NCBI RefSeq assembly: GCF_932526225.1
Contig: NC_064034.1
Location: 7,178,001 to 7,242,000, forward strand
Length of the DNA: 64,000 nt
Source of the DNA: Nematostella vectensis
Lineage: Eukaryota; Cnidaria; Anthozoa; Actiniaria; Edwardsiidae
Reading direction: 5' to 3'
The translations under genes were made by a program, and so were the position numbers. Under the pieces are notes generated by a model. It saw only the letters and a list, made by a program, of their open reading frames with translations. It was not told the origin of the DNA and made no database searches. Shown here in pieces: positions 23,554-55,889 of the stretch. The stretch's first letter is position 1; each line of letters begins with the position of its first letter.

Positions 23554-26500
23554 GACTGGAAGGTCCGCTTTAATGAAGGAAAATTGAGTACCACTGCGAG
23601 CTCGGACGATCTACCTAAGAGAGCATGGTCCGCTTTATGGGTCAACGACCCCTTCTCCCCCCACACACTCAAAATCCAGGCTATGGGCCTGGTCTATCCA
23701 GTGCTCTTTCTTTCTCGCGCGCTCCCTGTGTGCCCGATCTCCGCGACGCCCTGGGTCCCCGAGGATGCCTGAGAGAGAATGGTCCGCTTTGTGGGTAAAC
23801 GAACCCCCCCTTATCCCCACACCCTCAAAATTCTGGCTATGGGCCTGTTTACCTTGTTTAGCTGTTGGTCATTTTTAATCATTATTTTGTACTTCAAAAC
23901 GCTTGCAATGCTACCCCCTAATCTTTGTGTTGTATTTGCTTTATTTAAAGAAAGACTTAAAACCCAAGATTTTGTATGTTTACCTACACAGCTAGATCCC
24001 AAGACTGATCGTTCATAACCCTCTGCGCAAGGCTCTGCAAAAATGCAAATTCACAGTCAAGGGCCTGGAACATATTGTTTATGCAACAACAAAATCACTA
24101 AACATTGAAATGACTTCACATTATTAAGCGCATCAGATGAGCGATATTATAACATTACCAGTACAAATGGAGCCATCCAGCGTCCGCTCTAAACCATTTG
24201 GGCAAGGTGCTGCGGGGCAAGAATGCAGTCAATAAGAGTCAGTAGGAGCCAGCGCAAATATCCATTATTTTAAGTAAAATTATCCTCTAGCAAGAAACTG
24301 CGATAAAAGAGCAAGTTTTTGGGGTGAGAGCCGGGTTACCGATATCCATTGGTAAGCGGTATTATCCTTTATACAACAACACTCGTGCACGCTTGGCGTC
24401 AGTATGCGCGCGCGCTCGCAAAAACAATATTGTAACGTTGTATAAACAACAGTCACGCACGTACTTGTTTGTTCAGGACACGCTGTGATGTCATCTGCGC
24501 ATCTATTAGAGGACAGACGCACGCAAGAATGAGATCTATTTGTTAAATACTTACCAAGTGTTGGGGGAGGGGTAGGGAGCAGTGTGGCTCCAACGCACTC
24601 CAACCCAACCATCTCTTTCAGCGTGTCGCAGTTGTGTCGTCCCCAAGGTCGATGCGAGCATGATGCTAAGCTCTCTTCATTACCATCGCAAATAACATCA
24701 TCGAGCCATATACGGTTGGATAGACTGGTACCATATTTGGAACAGCAGGCCACGCTGAGGCCTCGTTCGAAGCCCAGCTCTCGGCATACGACATGTGCGT
24801 TGCTAAGTGTCCAGTGATCATCGCATACGCCTCCCCACTGCCCATTGTACTCCACCTCAAGGCGACCCTGGTTTGGAGATCGACCTCCTTCTAGCCGAAA
24901 CTTGACTTCTGTATGGTAAAAAAATAGGAAAGTTCTAGTAAGAAACGGTGAGTTGTCATAAAAAATACCCCCGTCGAGAAAGGGAGTGTGGCCGTAGGGC
25001 ATACTGCCCCAAGGCTAGGATTCTTCTCTCTAGTCAATGGACTATTCTCGTATCAGACTAGTGGGTTGACCCGCGGGCTCCGGGTCTTCATATTATTTAC
25101 TAATTAAAGAAGCATTTGTGTTTCCTATTAATGCTAATTATTGTTTTATCACGAGGAATCCGCGGGAAAAGAGAGAATGTGTCCTTATTGAGCAGAAGGA
25201 TTCTCCGATCGCCAATCACCCATCCGCTAACCATGGAAAGGCCAAACGCCGTCCCAAGATCACCTCAGTCGGCGATCGCGACGACAGACCTACCTAAGGT
25301 GATAGTGTTTCAAATCGCTAAATAAGAAGAGGCCTTATGCCTTGGCACATTTATCTCACTGCCCGATCGCAGGGTTAGGGGTCAAATCGGAACTAGCTAA
25401 AGCCAAATGAGTTATACGAACGCTACAAGACTGAATGAAGGATGACTTTAGCAAGCAAATACTAAGTTTTTTGTTAATAGCTTGACTTGGACCAAACCAT
25501 TATTCAACTTCTTTTATTCTACTATCACTACTATTACTTACTTGGTACGGTGGTCGGTTTGGCTCGTTTGCAGACCACACCGGCTGTTTCGTGGTAGTTG
25601 CAGTTGTTGGAGCCCCACTCTCGCTTGTTGCATTCGCTAATAGACTTTTCCTCGCCCTTGCACTGAACGTCATCCAACCAGACACGCCTGCTTTTACTGG
25701 GACCATACCTACAATTATATCAATTTTGGATCAATCAGGAAAAGAGGAAAGAGTATGAGCATACACTCGAGAATATAGCGGAAAACTCTAAAGAATAATA
25801 GCTTGGTAGAAAATTATAATGAGCATGCTTTTTTACTTTCCACAGCAAGAAGTACTTGTAGCAGAATCGAAACCAAGCATGCGGCAGACCACGTGACCGT
25901 CGCGCATATCCCACATGTCGTCACAGATTGCTCCCCATTCCCTTTTGTACATCACTTCCACTCGACCCTCGGTCAAGTCAGCCCCGTCCATAAGACGTAC
26001 TGGGATCTCTAAAACAGCAGGGAGGAGGTCAGTATTACAATAGAAGATCAGTATTATTATATTAATAACGGTCAGTAATGTGAAGCGCTTATGCCTGGCG
26101 CATACTAGTGACATAACGACATAACAACATAACGACATAGTGACATAACGACATAGGCGCGCACACTCCTATGTTTAGACATGAGCCCGACATAAAGACA
26201 TGGATATAACGACTAAAGAGAAAAACATGTCATTATGCCAATGTCGTTATGTCGGAGTTAAAAGAGCACGCGCGCCCATGTTGCTATGTCGTTATGTCAC
26301 TAGTGTGCACCAGGCATTAAAGACATTTTAACAAGCACTAACAGAAACCACATCTACATACCTGGCGTGTTTCTAGTTTCACTCCTGCACACCAGCCCCG
26401 CCGCCTCTCTCATAGGGTCACAGTCGTGTGTTCCAAGTGGCTCGCTTTTGCACTGGTCTAGCGAATCCTCGTGCCCTTGACAGTTGACATCGTCGAGAAA

Positions 26501-28279
26501 GATGCGTCCAGAAGCACTATGTCCGTACCGGGAGCAGCACGAGACACTCTCCGCGCCGAGCCGATAGCCGAGGCTACGGCATGCCACGTGGCCGTCATTT
26601 AGCTCCCAGTAATCGTCACACACCGCGCCCCACACCCCTCGATACTGCACCTCAACGCGCCCCTCCGAAGGGCTAAGGCCACCCCTAAGTCGCAACTGGA
26701 GCTCACCTGCTCAAAAATATATTATTTTAAGTACCCTTGTTAGAAGATAATGCCAAGCCCTTAGCCTATAATCCTAATCGTTTTAACCCTGCTGTCATCT
26801 TCTTCCATGCAGCATGGTTAATGGCTCGACCAACCAAAACTATTGGGAAGCGGTGGAGCCTGGAATTGTAAATCACACGCGCGAATAGCACGTGTGTAAA
26901 GAATGTAAATATTTTCCAAGGTAAAACCGCAAATGGATATCTTGTTTCATTGTATTGTAAAGTCAAATCTCGTGGCTCAAACCCTTCTCAGACGTGTGGG
27001 CTACACGTGAAATGGATTAGGCTCCAGACAGGGCATAGTGGCATTAAGAAGTTAATTCCCCGAGGGGAGTCAGCTCGTCATTCAAACCATACTGATAAGG
27101 TCATTCTATGGTTTTTAGTTAAAATTCGGAGTAGTAGGATATAATCCACATAATCTTGAAAATCAAGAAAAAAGTCAAGATTTAGCCTTGGCATTGTGTG
27201 TTAATATAAATAAGCATTATCAATCCCTCGGCGATTTTCTATAATTGGCACTTGTGCACGGGCTATCGCGAGGTTTTCGCCGTGGGACCGACACGCCTTA
27301 TGGGAAAGTATTCAAAAACACGTGATAAACACAGGAAAAATCTGTCAGCAGGTGTGGGGCGGGGTGTGCGAATTGACATGACTGCAATACTTAGGGGTGT
27401 GGGGTGGGATGTGGGTTTTGGTACATGGCAGTACTTAGGGGTGTAGGGTGGGGTATGCGATTCGGCGTAAATCAGACCCGTGGATTTAAGGTCTAGACTT
27501 GATAAATAACAACCGAGAGGGAGGGACGAAGTTTGCAACTTAACGAGACACAGTACTAAGGGGTGTGGGGTGGGTTGTGTGACTAGACATGGCGAAGTAT
27601 CGAGGGGTGTGGGGTGGGGGGCATTCGAATAGGCATGACGCAGTTAACGCACTGAAATGGACAATTATATATTTCAACGGCATACGTACATAGTGAACAA
27701 TATCGTTATTAAAGCTATTTTGAAAATGTACTTTCTTCAACTTCTTAATCTGTGTACAATTGCTTATAGTTTAGCAATTATTAGCTGTTGGAGCGCGTGA
27801 CTTTTGATTAGATACTATTCAGTACGCACTTTATTACATTGTCATGAAAAGTGCGCGCTAGAAGCTTTTTAGGTTATCGTCATTATTATTTTAACAGAAT
27901 TCTGTGTAGTTATATTCGCGGGATCGGACAATTATCAGCCAATTCTGACAACGCATTATCTGTGTGAAGAGTAAGCGATCAAGAGAGGGTAAGATATGAT
28001 AAAAAGCATTGTAGTAATTGGGAGGTATATCATCGTTATATAAGATGGCATCTCAAGTTATTTATTTAGGTCTAATGAAGACAGGGTTAACTATAAATTG
28101 CCTTCGAACTATGCTTCGAAATATTGAAAAGCGCACTGCGAGTTCAGTTTGTGCAATGCGGCTCTACAATTAGAAATGTTACAAATGCGTTAAGCCGAAC
28201 GTGGCCACTTACCTAAACACTTGTTCATTAGGAACACACTCATCACAAACACCAGCATTCGACTTTTCGAAAAGGCCAT
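15515..28279 (-). CDS. Secreted multi-SRCR, EGF and trypsin-domain protein
   Basis: Nineteen coding exons were reconstructed (minus strand, listed 5' to 3'): 28213-28279, 26362-26706, 25837-26008, 25542-25708, 24555-24908, 24159-24209, 23268-23387, 22573-22947, 21902-22306, 21117-21476, 20492-20681, 19348-19526, 18563-18949, 18069-18241, 17543-17741, 17069-17446, 16459-16660, 16097-16314, 15515-15852. All have GT-AG ends and phase closes at 1,559 residues. Order: signal peptide ([18 protein letters not shown]), SRCR 1-3, a short Cys linker, a calcium-binding EGF (DVNEC), SRCR 4-10, trypsin. Every module boundary is phase 1, the signature of exon shuffling. SRCR 2, 7 and 9 are split near their CC motif. 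The layout recalls neurotrypsin and DMBT1-type proteins; an extracellular recognition or protease role is inferred. The 17543 donor (GTCAGA) is the weakest junction. Confidence 0.92.
16728..16905. mobile_element. Foldback MITE in protease-gene intron
   Basis: The left end TAGCCTGCTTGCAGGCG and the right end are inverted copies. Inverted GGCCGCCATCTTGTTT blocks lie further in. The flanks GGTCCAAGA and GGACCAAGG (9 bp, two differences) look like an aged target duplication of MULE type. Confidence 0.6.
17706..17870. repeat. 41-bp repeat copying the SRCR 9 exon start
   Basis: Three units with GACAGCGAGACACGTATGT and CAGCACGACACAC follow the acceptor side of exon 17543-17741. They resemble the exon start itself, which encodes the VSCCSTY region, so the exon 5' edge with its acceptor has been tandemly copied into the intron. 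Confidence 0.8.
19755..20535. repeat. 57-bp repeat carrying exon end and splice donor of SRCR 7
   Basis: About 14 copies recur every 57 bases (one spacing is 41). The donor-side TGTTACAGC words start at about 19768, 19824, 19865, 19922 and then at 57-base steps to 20492. On the gene strand each unit holds coding CCNR followed by the donor AG|GTTAGA. The unit is exactly 19 codons in the SRCR frame. An in-frame TGA occurs at 20356-20358, leaving the first three donors (near 20492, 20435 and 20378) usable without a stop. Confidence 0.92.
21530..21790. mobile_element. 261-bp MITE with CAGGCCCGTA ends
   Basis: Inverted ends CAGGCCCGTACCCAGG and CCTGGTTACGGGCCTG are flanked by TGATC on both sides (21525-21529 and 21791-21795). 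It lies in the intron between SRCR 5 and SRCR 6. No coding content. Confidence 0.6.
22925..23222. repeat. About 62-bp repeat copying the SRCR 4 exon start
   Basis: Four to five degenerate units contain GACAAGAGAAATGATAGGGTAGTTATATATTGA-type sequence followed by a (G)GTCGCCA..ACC..GGAA block. The first unit includes the start of exon 22573-22947 and its acceptor, so the array grew from the exon edge. Confidence 0.8.
23469..23551. repeat. CA dinucleotide microsatellite
   Basis: About 40 uninterrupted CA units lie in the intron between the EGF exon and SRCR 4. Confidence 0.98.
26092..26316. mobile_element. PIF/Harbinger-type MITE, copy 1
   Basis: The ends TGCCTGGCGCATACTAGTGACATAA and the inverted counterpart (GTCACTAGTGTGCACCAGGCA) are flanked by TTA on both sides (26089-26091 and 26317-26319). 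A second copy of the same family is at 31578-31761. A TTA duplication suits PIF/Harbinger. Confidence 0.75.
27335..27640. repeat. GGGGTGTGGGGTGGG-type low-copy tandem repeat
   Basis: About five units combine a G/T-rich core (GGGGTGTGGGGTGGG) with a variable spacer containing ACATGGC or GGCATGACGCAGT words. It lies in the first intron of the SRCR-protease gene. Confidence 0.65.
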
Positions 28280-28885
28280 GATAAGAAGATTTCAGCGACA
28301 ACCACCAACAGAATAACGCCCGTGTCCGTTTGTCGCTTTAAATCTAGAGTACTAAAGACTACTGTTGGCAGTAGAAGAGTGTAGTCTGGTGAAATTCCAG
28401 AAGTTGACGTAAGATTATCTTTGATACGAAATCAGAGGTCAAGTGAGTAACAGCGGCATCTCCCAATTGCCCCCGCAAGACGCAACTAGATATCCATCTA
28501 CAAAACAGGTCAAAAATCACCGCGCGCATTAGACTGTGGCTGAAAATTTATATCTGAACGACGCTTTAGCTCTTTTTGACATGAATAACTCAAACTAACA
28601 GCATTAGATCAAGATAGCACTTCGTACTATGTACTATGCCGGGACAAAGCCCCCCCCCCCCCCCCCCCCATCTGGCCTCTTTCTTTTGGGTGCCAAATGC
28701 ACAGCCAGGGAGTGGACTTTAAAAGTCAACACAACGTAAAGTTGCTTTCTACACTTACGACTTTTACAGTCAAAAGAATACAATGGCATTTTCACGCCAA
28801 TATGAGCAAATTCGACTATACTTAACAATCAAGAAACAAAGCAAGCAAAAATAAAAATATATGTATTACAGGAGGAAATGATGTA
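28280..28885. other. Upstream flank of the SRCR-protease gene
   Basis: This is the 5' flank of the minus-strand gene. It contains a poly-C tract (about 28650-28669). No confident core promoter motif was identified. Confidence 0.4.
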
Positions 28886-29179
28886 CACCTAATTCAATAA
28901 ACGTTGTCAGTGCAAATGGCAAATGGCCATCCACAATTGGCAGTTCTACGACCGAAAGGACTCATGGTTCCCATAATATTTGTTCCAAATTAAAAAAATA
29001 TGTAAATTTAACATACAGCTATCCATTTAATATAATTAATAAATGCTTCTGATATCGCTTGAGTTTATTTATCACCTTTATTTTTACAAAAAAAAGCTAC
29101 CCATAAACACCTTTCGGTGGTAGAACTGCCATTTGGCAATTGCCATTCGCCAAACTGATAACCTTTATTGAAGTAGGTG
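28886..29179. mobile_element. 294-bp MITE with about 75-bp TIRs and TA duplication
   Basis: The inverted ends run from CACCTAATTCAATAAACGTT inward through CAGTTCTACGACCGAAAGG, and match the reverse complement of about 29107-29179. TA dinucleotides flank both ends (28884-28885 and 29180-29181), suggesting a Tc1/mariner-type non-autonomous element. Confidence 0.75.
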
Positions 29180-29181
29180 TA

Positions 29182-30675
29182 TATCAGCGTGTCTATTGAG
29201 GGTTCTAGCGTGCCTGCACAAGCTATGAGTGTGGCCTCTCTAGCTTGCGAGTGGGATCACGATAGCCTTTTTCTATTGGTGTAATACCTATATTAAAAGT
29301 GGAATGATAAGGTTTAAGAGAATATCCAGCGACCTCGTAGTTCATTGCGAGTCTACAGCTCTGCAATGTTTGTAAAATCAACTTTTAAATCTTCCATTTA
29401 TTAGTTTCACCTATTTTTGAAATCTCATCAGTAACATTGAACCATTATAAATCACGTTCTATATGTATTGCTGGTTATTGAGAAGTTAAAAATCGTGTTT
29501 TGACTGTTGAGAAGAGTTTTTGAAAAGCCGTCACTTATGATATGAAGGACAGGTTAAACAGTTTTTTTTTTTTCAAACGGAAAGCACCGGGCGACAGATG
29601 GTGACAGATAAGGAAGATCGTAGTTTAAGGTTTAAAAGAATGTCGGGAAGGTTAGGTGTGCGGCGAAGGGCAACGAGAGGGTGTCAAAATTTCTACGAGT
29701 TATGTCGTTGGTACTAGGCAGTGTGGTTTACTTTACTTCGAGGTTTGCAGAGAAACAAAAACAAATACAACGCATCACCGCAACTAGGTTCATAGGAACA
29801 TTTTAAATATGACATATTCAAAGCTTCTACACTCGATAAAATATATGCAAATGGTGTAGAAAAGCATTGAACATACAGCAAAGACGGCTTTGCTTCATAG
29901 CTGTTTTGTTGCCTTGTGCTCGTTTTGGAGTTTTGCTTGCCTGCTGACTGTCATTATCAATTCCTTTAATTCCAAGAAGGTGAAATGTGGTCTGTTCGGT
30001 ATAACCCTATACTTTAAGTTATTTCCGAGTCTAGATTATCCGGTCTATGCTTGCGGAAACGAAAATAGGACGTTCAGTCTGAGAAATTCTCATAACATAC
30101 CCTGGCTTAATTAAGCAACAAACGAAAAGCCTATTTTGTTATAGAGTAATGCGTTCTGAAATGTAAAATCAAATTGTGTTTCTAATACTTATGTATGCTT
30201 GACGGTGTTAGTTATTACACACATTCGAAAATCAACATAGCAATTTGAAAAAAAAAAAAAACTAAATATATATAATATAAATAAATATATAAGAACTTTC
30301 AGCCCTGTACTGTTAATGCTCCAAAAAAAAGAAAAAAAAAAAGAACGGCCTAGCCTCAACAAACAAATTTGACGATCTTCTAATTGGTCCAATTGAGCTC
30401 AGGAAAATGTAAAAAAAAGCTAAAATAATATTAAGTACCTTTGATTTAACAATGATAATTTAAGAAAGTCGCAAAAAAGTTGCTCAAGAAAAACCAATCA
30501 AGAAGTAAAGGGGTGGGGTGGGGGGAAGTTTGCTTGTTCACGACTCGACCCAGTCTTCCTACACTGGACTTATGTCAGCCATCTTGTTTTGTGCAATTTT
30601 ACTTTATTATTACATTAGCAGCCCTCATCGTAATTGACATAGGTAGACCGGCAGACCATAGACTACAGACAAGCT
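29182..30675. other. Intergenic region before the epoxide hydrolase gene
   Basis: AT-rich DNA between two divergent genes. A YY1-like CAGCCATCTTG word occurs near 30577-30588, about 90 bases before the hydrolase ATG. No further gene is supported. Confidence 0.4.
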
Positions 30676-41023
<10,348 letters not shown>

Positions 41024-42925
41024 TAATGCAAGCCAAACTCGTATATTCTGCGGTCACTATAAATAGTCCCGATCCTTGAGATCCTTTATTTAGATACCTC
41101 TATAAGGTTTCTTTAAAAAAATTAAATGTTCACTTGTTTTGGTCCCAAGGGTATAGCTGCTTGATAAGGTACCACAAGTTTACTACGACTCATGTGAATT
41201 CAATCGCTTTTACCGGTTTTTCATCAGTCTTCCGTAGCCCCCCCTCCCCCTCCAAACCCCCATGATTCTAGTTTCAATATACACTTATTTCAAATAAGTT
41301 TGCACTCAAGAATCCGTGTATCATATTCCGAAGTGGCTCTATGTTACGTATAAATGGTTGAATCAAGTACACGAACAAGAATGAAGCTTTTTCAAAACTG
41401 GATTTGTTTGATCCACGGCCATTACTTGTTTATTTGATTACACTGAAGCACTGTGAGTTACAAAACAGTGCAACTTTATTTGACATGGGTATATAAGGCC
41501 AAGATAATGGCTAGGAAAATCATGTGGGGCCCTTCAGGTTCTTCACTATCCATTTGAGTGGCAGTATCTCGAAGTATCCATTACGGTGTCAGTTTGTTGG
41601 GTAGAACTCGTGACGCAGCCTTTTTAGCCGGTTATTTTGTAGTTGGAGCTAGTGATTTAAATATTTATATAGAATCGTGACATATTGGCCATGACAACCT
41701 GTCACATGAAGCGGATGGACTTAAAATTTAAGTATGGGACCCAAAAGGTAAACCAGTTGTATAAATTGCCTTCATAATTCTTGTTTGTTTGAGTTGCATC
41801 ATGGGGGTTGGGGGGGGGGGGGGGGGGCGTCGGAATGGAAGGCATGGTTGAGACATGGTTATTAGATGAGTATTGGAATCGTGTGGACATAGAATCGTCT
41901 ATTAAAAAGATTTTCTGATAAGAATTATGGATTACAGATTCCCGAACTGCGTCAAAGGGCTGTGATAAGATGTTGTGAATTAAAAATAGAAGAAAATTAA
42001 AGATGTGTATGTAAATAGCGAAATTCAAGAGATGCTAAATAAAACCGCTTCTTTCCATATGCTTGTTCTCTGACACACAGTTTCCATGTTTGTTTGTAGT
42101 ATTTTGCTGATCTTTGACTTTCTTGCGATTGGCTGTTTGTAGCGCGGTGAAAACCTATCTAGCGCCAACATCACATGCCATGGCTTGCACCACCTCGGCT
42201 GACATCAAGTAATGTGTAAGCGAGCTATTTTTACAACCTTCTAACATGGTGTTCTGGGGGAACATCGCGTCCAAGATCACAAATACTGTGATCCGCCTGC
42301 TTCAAATCTCGTAAAATACTTGTAGGACTATGAAATTACTACTGCATTTGGCCTGATGACGTTTTGAACTTTATGTGCAATTAATTCGCAGCTTTGATGT
42401 GTATTCCCCAATTTGTATTTTTGGATACACAGTAAATATTGTAAGAGAAAAAGTTTGAAGCGGTTCTTGACATTAAGCTAGTCTCACCCGGTAGATGCCA
42501 AACTCTGATTAATTAAATTTGATTTATATTACCGAAATTCCTATGTCGTTTCTTTTTTAAGCTATAAGGGAGGGTAGGGGGAGGCGTTTTATAGAGAGGG
42601 GCGTTTATTACAAACTTGTAAGCTTAGGGGGGCGTTTATTAGATAGAAGGCGTTCTTTAGCTGGTCTCTAGCCATTTGTTGCTTTTTGGCAACCTTTATT
42701 TCAACCGAAACAGGATTTCGTTTTATGTTTCCGTACAATGTTTACTGTGTTATCAATTGATTGGGCTACCTCTTTACATACAGTCTTACAGTGTTCGAAA
42801 GTGTTCAGGCCGGGAACCTGTAAAATATCTATATCTGTAAAATATCTGTATATGTTTTCCTCCCCCGGGAAAATCAATAAGAATAAATACAGAAAGTGTT
42901 CGTGAACCAGAAGAATGTTACAATA
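41024..42925. other. Intergenic region between hydrolase and kinesin genes
   Basis: It contains the hydrolase 3' end, a poly-G tract (about 41809-41827) and unique AT-rich DNA. No gene is supported. Confidence 0.45.
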
Positions 42926-43048
42926 CACCAAAAACTGGAGTTCGACTCTGCCAAATTTTTGTCTTCAATAAGACTTTTTCAGGGCAGACTCAAGAAGAAG
43001 TCTTATTAAGGACGAAAATTTGGCAGAGTCGAACTCCAGTTTTTGGTG
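42926..43048. repeat. Near-perfect hairpin with 51-base arms
   Basis: Positions 42926-42976 and 42998-43048 are inverted copies with about three mismatches (core CTGGAGTTCGACTCTGCC) around a 21-base loop. It lies about 280 bases before the kinesin ATG. It may be a MITE or a hairpin transcript. Confidence 0.85.
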
Positions 43049-43180
43049 AATTGTTTTCCTCCCCCGATGTTTTCCTTCCCCCACTACCCCCTCCCCCCAA
43101 AATTTTATACCGCCCATTCAGGAGACTGGCTCTAGTCAGGATAGACCGCTGGTAAAGGTTGTTGGTAAACACGGGCGCAG

Positions 43181-43191
43181 GCCGCCATTTT
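43181..43191 (+). promoter_or_regulatory. YY1-like site in kinesin promoter
   Basis: GCCGCCATTTT fits the YY1 consensus CCGCCATNTT. It lies about 135-145 bases before the kinesin start codon, where a TATA-less promoter would begin transcription. The assignment is by motif and position. Confidence 0.45.
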
Positions 43192-43325
43192 TTAACGCAC
43201 TTCAAGCGAAAACTCAATACAAATTCAAACGTCAAACACGGGAACTGCATGAGAAACTATCATAAGTGTAAATTAGCTCGGCTTTAAACTTTACGGAATA
43301 GCTGAACCACGGCTTTATTCATGCA

Positions 43326-54010
<10,685 letters not shown>

Positions 54011-55889
54011 ACAGCGAAGAGTAAATTATTTTAACAGACAGACCGCAGGTGGAAGTGCAATCCCCACACGTTGCTTGGATTAGCGGGAGTTGTATATAGA
54101 ATAATAGTGTGGGTATAAGAGAGTGTTTATTTATTATTGCCTTGTAATTGTCCAACTTGACTCCCAGACAGATTCACATGAATGTATTTTTTTTAATGGT
54201 AAAGGCCTGCGAAACGCGTGTTCATATTATGACGTATTCTGACATGTGACTTTTTTTTTTTTTTTTTTGAGAGACAGTGGACAGGGTTCGACATTGGCTT
54301 GACGTTCTGTCGAATTTCTGGACATTATCCACAAATAAGGGATTTGAAACGTGAATAAATGACAACTAACGAAACAGCATATAAGGAAAAGAAATCAAGA
54401 TGTTACGCGTTTAAGTTTTGCAGCCTTAAACGTTTTGTTCCCGGATAATCACGTGCATAGTGACCAACCAAATATGGAGGTTAGTCCTTTGAGTAAGCAA
54501 TGTCTCGCCTTCCGCTGAACTTTGTTCCACTGACCTTCATAGCGTCTATTTTAGTTTTGGACCCGCCTAGAAGCCAAAATATTAGTCCTGTTTGAAATAG
54601 AGTATTATCAAGCCAAATAAAACTACAATACAAGGAATTTGAATTCTTGGCGGGCGCAACACGTAATCGGCTATAAAAAAAGGCACTAGGGTACTCCTAG
54701 TATTGACCAGTTGTCGCAGGTCTGAAGTATATTTTGTACTGTGATGTGCACGGTTCCTGGCTGCAAGCTATTACTGGCTATGTGGGAGTGAACGGACACT
54801 AAACAAATGTGGCCCAAAGCATTACTTGGATCATGAAAAAAATAATTTAGCAATCCATCTGTTGTATTCAGGAATTTTAGACTGAAATAAAACTTTGTGT
54901 CTCGATGGTGTTGAATGTTCAAGTCAAGTCAATAGCAAACAGAAAACTGATTTCCCTCGCCTGACTTTGCAAGGGTAACGACTTGACAGAAACGTTTACA
55001 GTTATAAAGTTTAAATGAGTGAAAAGACTCAACAACAAGTAATTGGACGACTTTTCAGGCTATTTTCTTTCTATTTGCACTTTTTGGAAGCTACAAGTTT
55101 TATCATAGATGAAGTTGATCCAAACAATAACAAAAAAAAGCTCAGATGTCAGTCTTCATGGCATGAATGGATTGTTTAGTTCGAAAAATCCACGGTATGT
55201 AGAGAACAAACTTCTGAAGTACAATGAAAAGGCCAATTGCTTTGTGCCGCTTTCTTATTTGATGAAAATAATGCATTTACAAATAACAGGTAGTACTTTT
55301 ATCTTCAAGAGACTTTTCTGGGCCTTTACACCCCTTGTTATTTATTCATTTGCCTTTGTTTACCCGATGTATTTCTTGGCTATCGGTGGCGCTCGCCGAC
55401 TCGTAATCTTATTGTTTTTTCTTTTTTTCAAAATTTTTCTCTTCAGGATAATAAATCTCCGACTCATAGTGCTCGTCCATTCCCATTTTTTTGTTGTTGT
55501 TGCTTTGGTTTTTTGGTCGATTTTGTTTTAGCGAAATTCGTGCAACCGAACAAAACAACACAAAAAGCTCACAAAATGTCCCGCTCCGGATACGGAAAAA
55601 GACGGCCCGCCAACCAACCATTTCTGCTTCTTCTGGGTATTGGAATTTGCTACTTGATTGTTCGCTGTTGCTCATTTTGCAGTTTGAAGGTGGAAAAAAA
55701 TTCAAAAAACAGAAAATTGTGAAAAAATTTTCGTAGGGCAATACGGAATTCCGTAACGCCATCAGAGACGGGCAATACGGGAATGTCACGACTACCAATA
55801 AGCCGATCACAGCGCGCGTACTATCGTAGCCATATAATAATCCCTCTTACTGTAGTTACACTACTGAAAGAGTGAAAGAAAAAAATCAC
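54011..55889. other. Kinesin 3' region and intergenic DNA
   Basis: It holds a poly-T tract (about 54251-54269) and AT-rich DNA. Overlapping open frames near 55109-55810 on both strands are low-complexity (runs of F, L, I, V and K) and not persuasive. Confidence 0.45.
54353..54358 (+). terminator. Poly(A) signal for the kinesin gene
   Basis: AATAAA lies about 340 bases after the kinesin stop codon in otherwise non-coding DNA. It is a reasonable end signal; its use is not demonstrated. Confidence 0.4.

Noticed and set aside
23197-23772. Open frames over the CA repeat
   Set aside because: Poly(CV) and poly(HT) translations of a microsatellite. The real coding part is only the EGF exon at 23268-23387.
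55109-55810. 140- and 133-codon overlapping ORFs on opposite strands
   Set aside because: Low-complexity hydrophobic or Lys-rich translation, no introns, motifs or promoter features.
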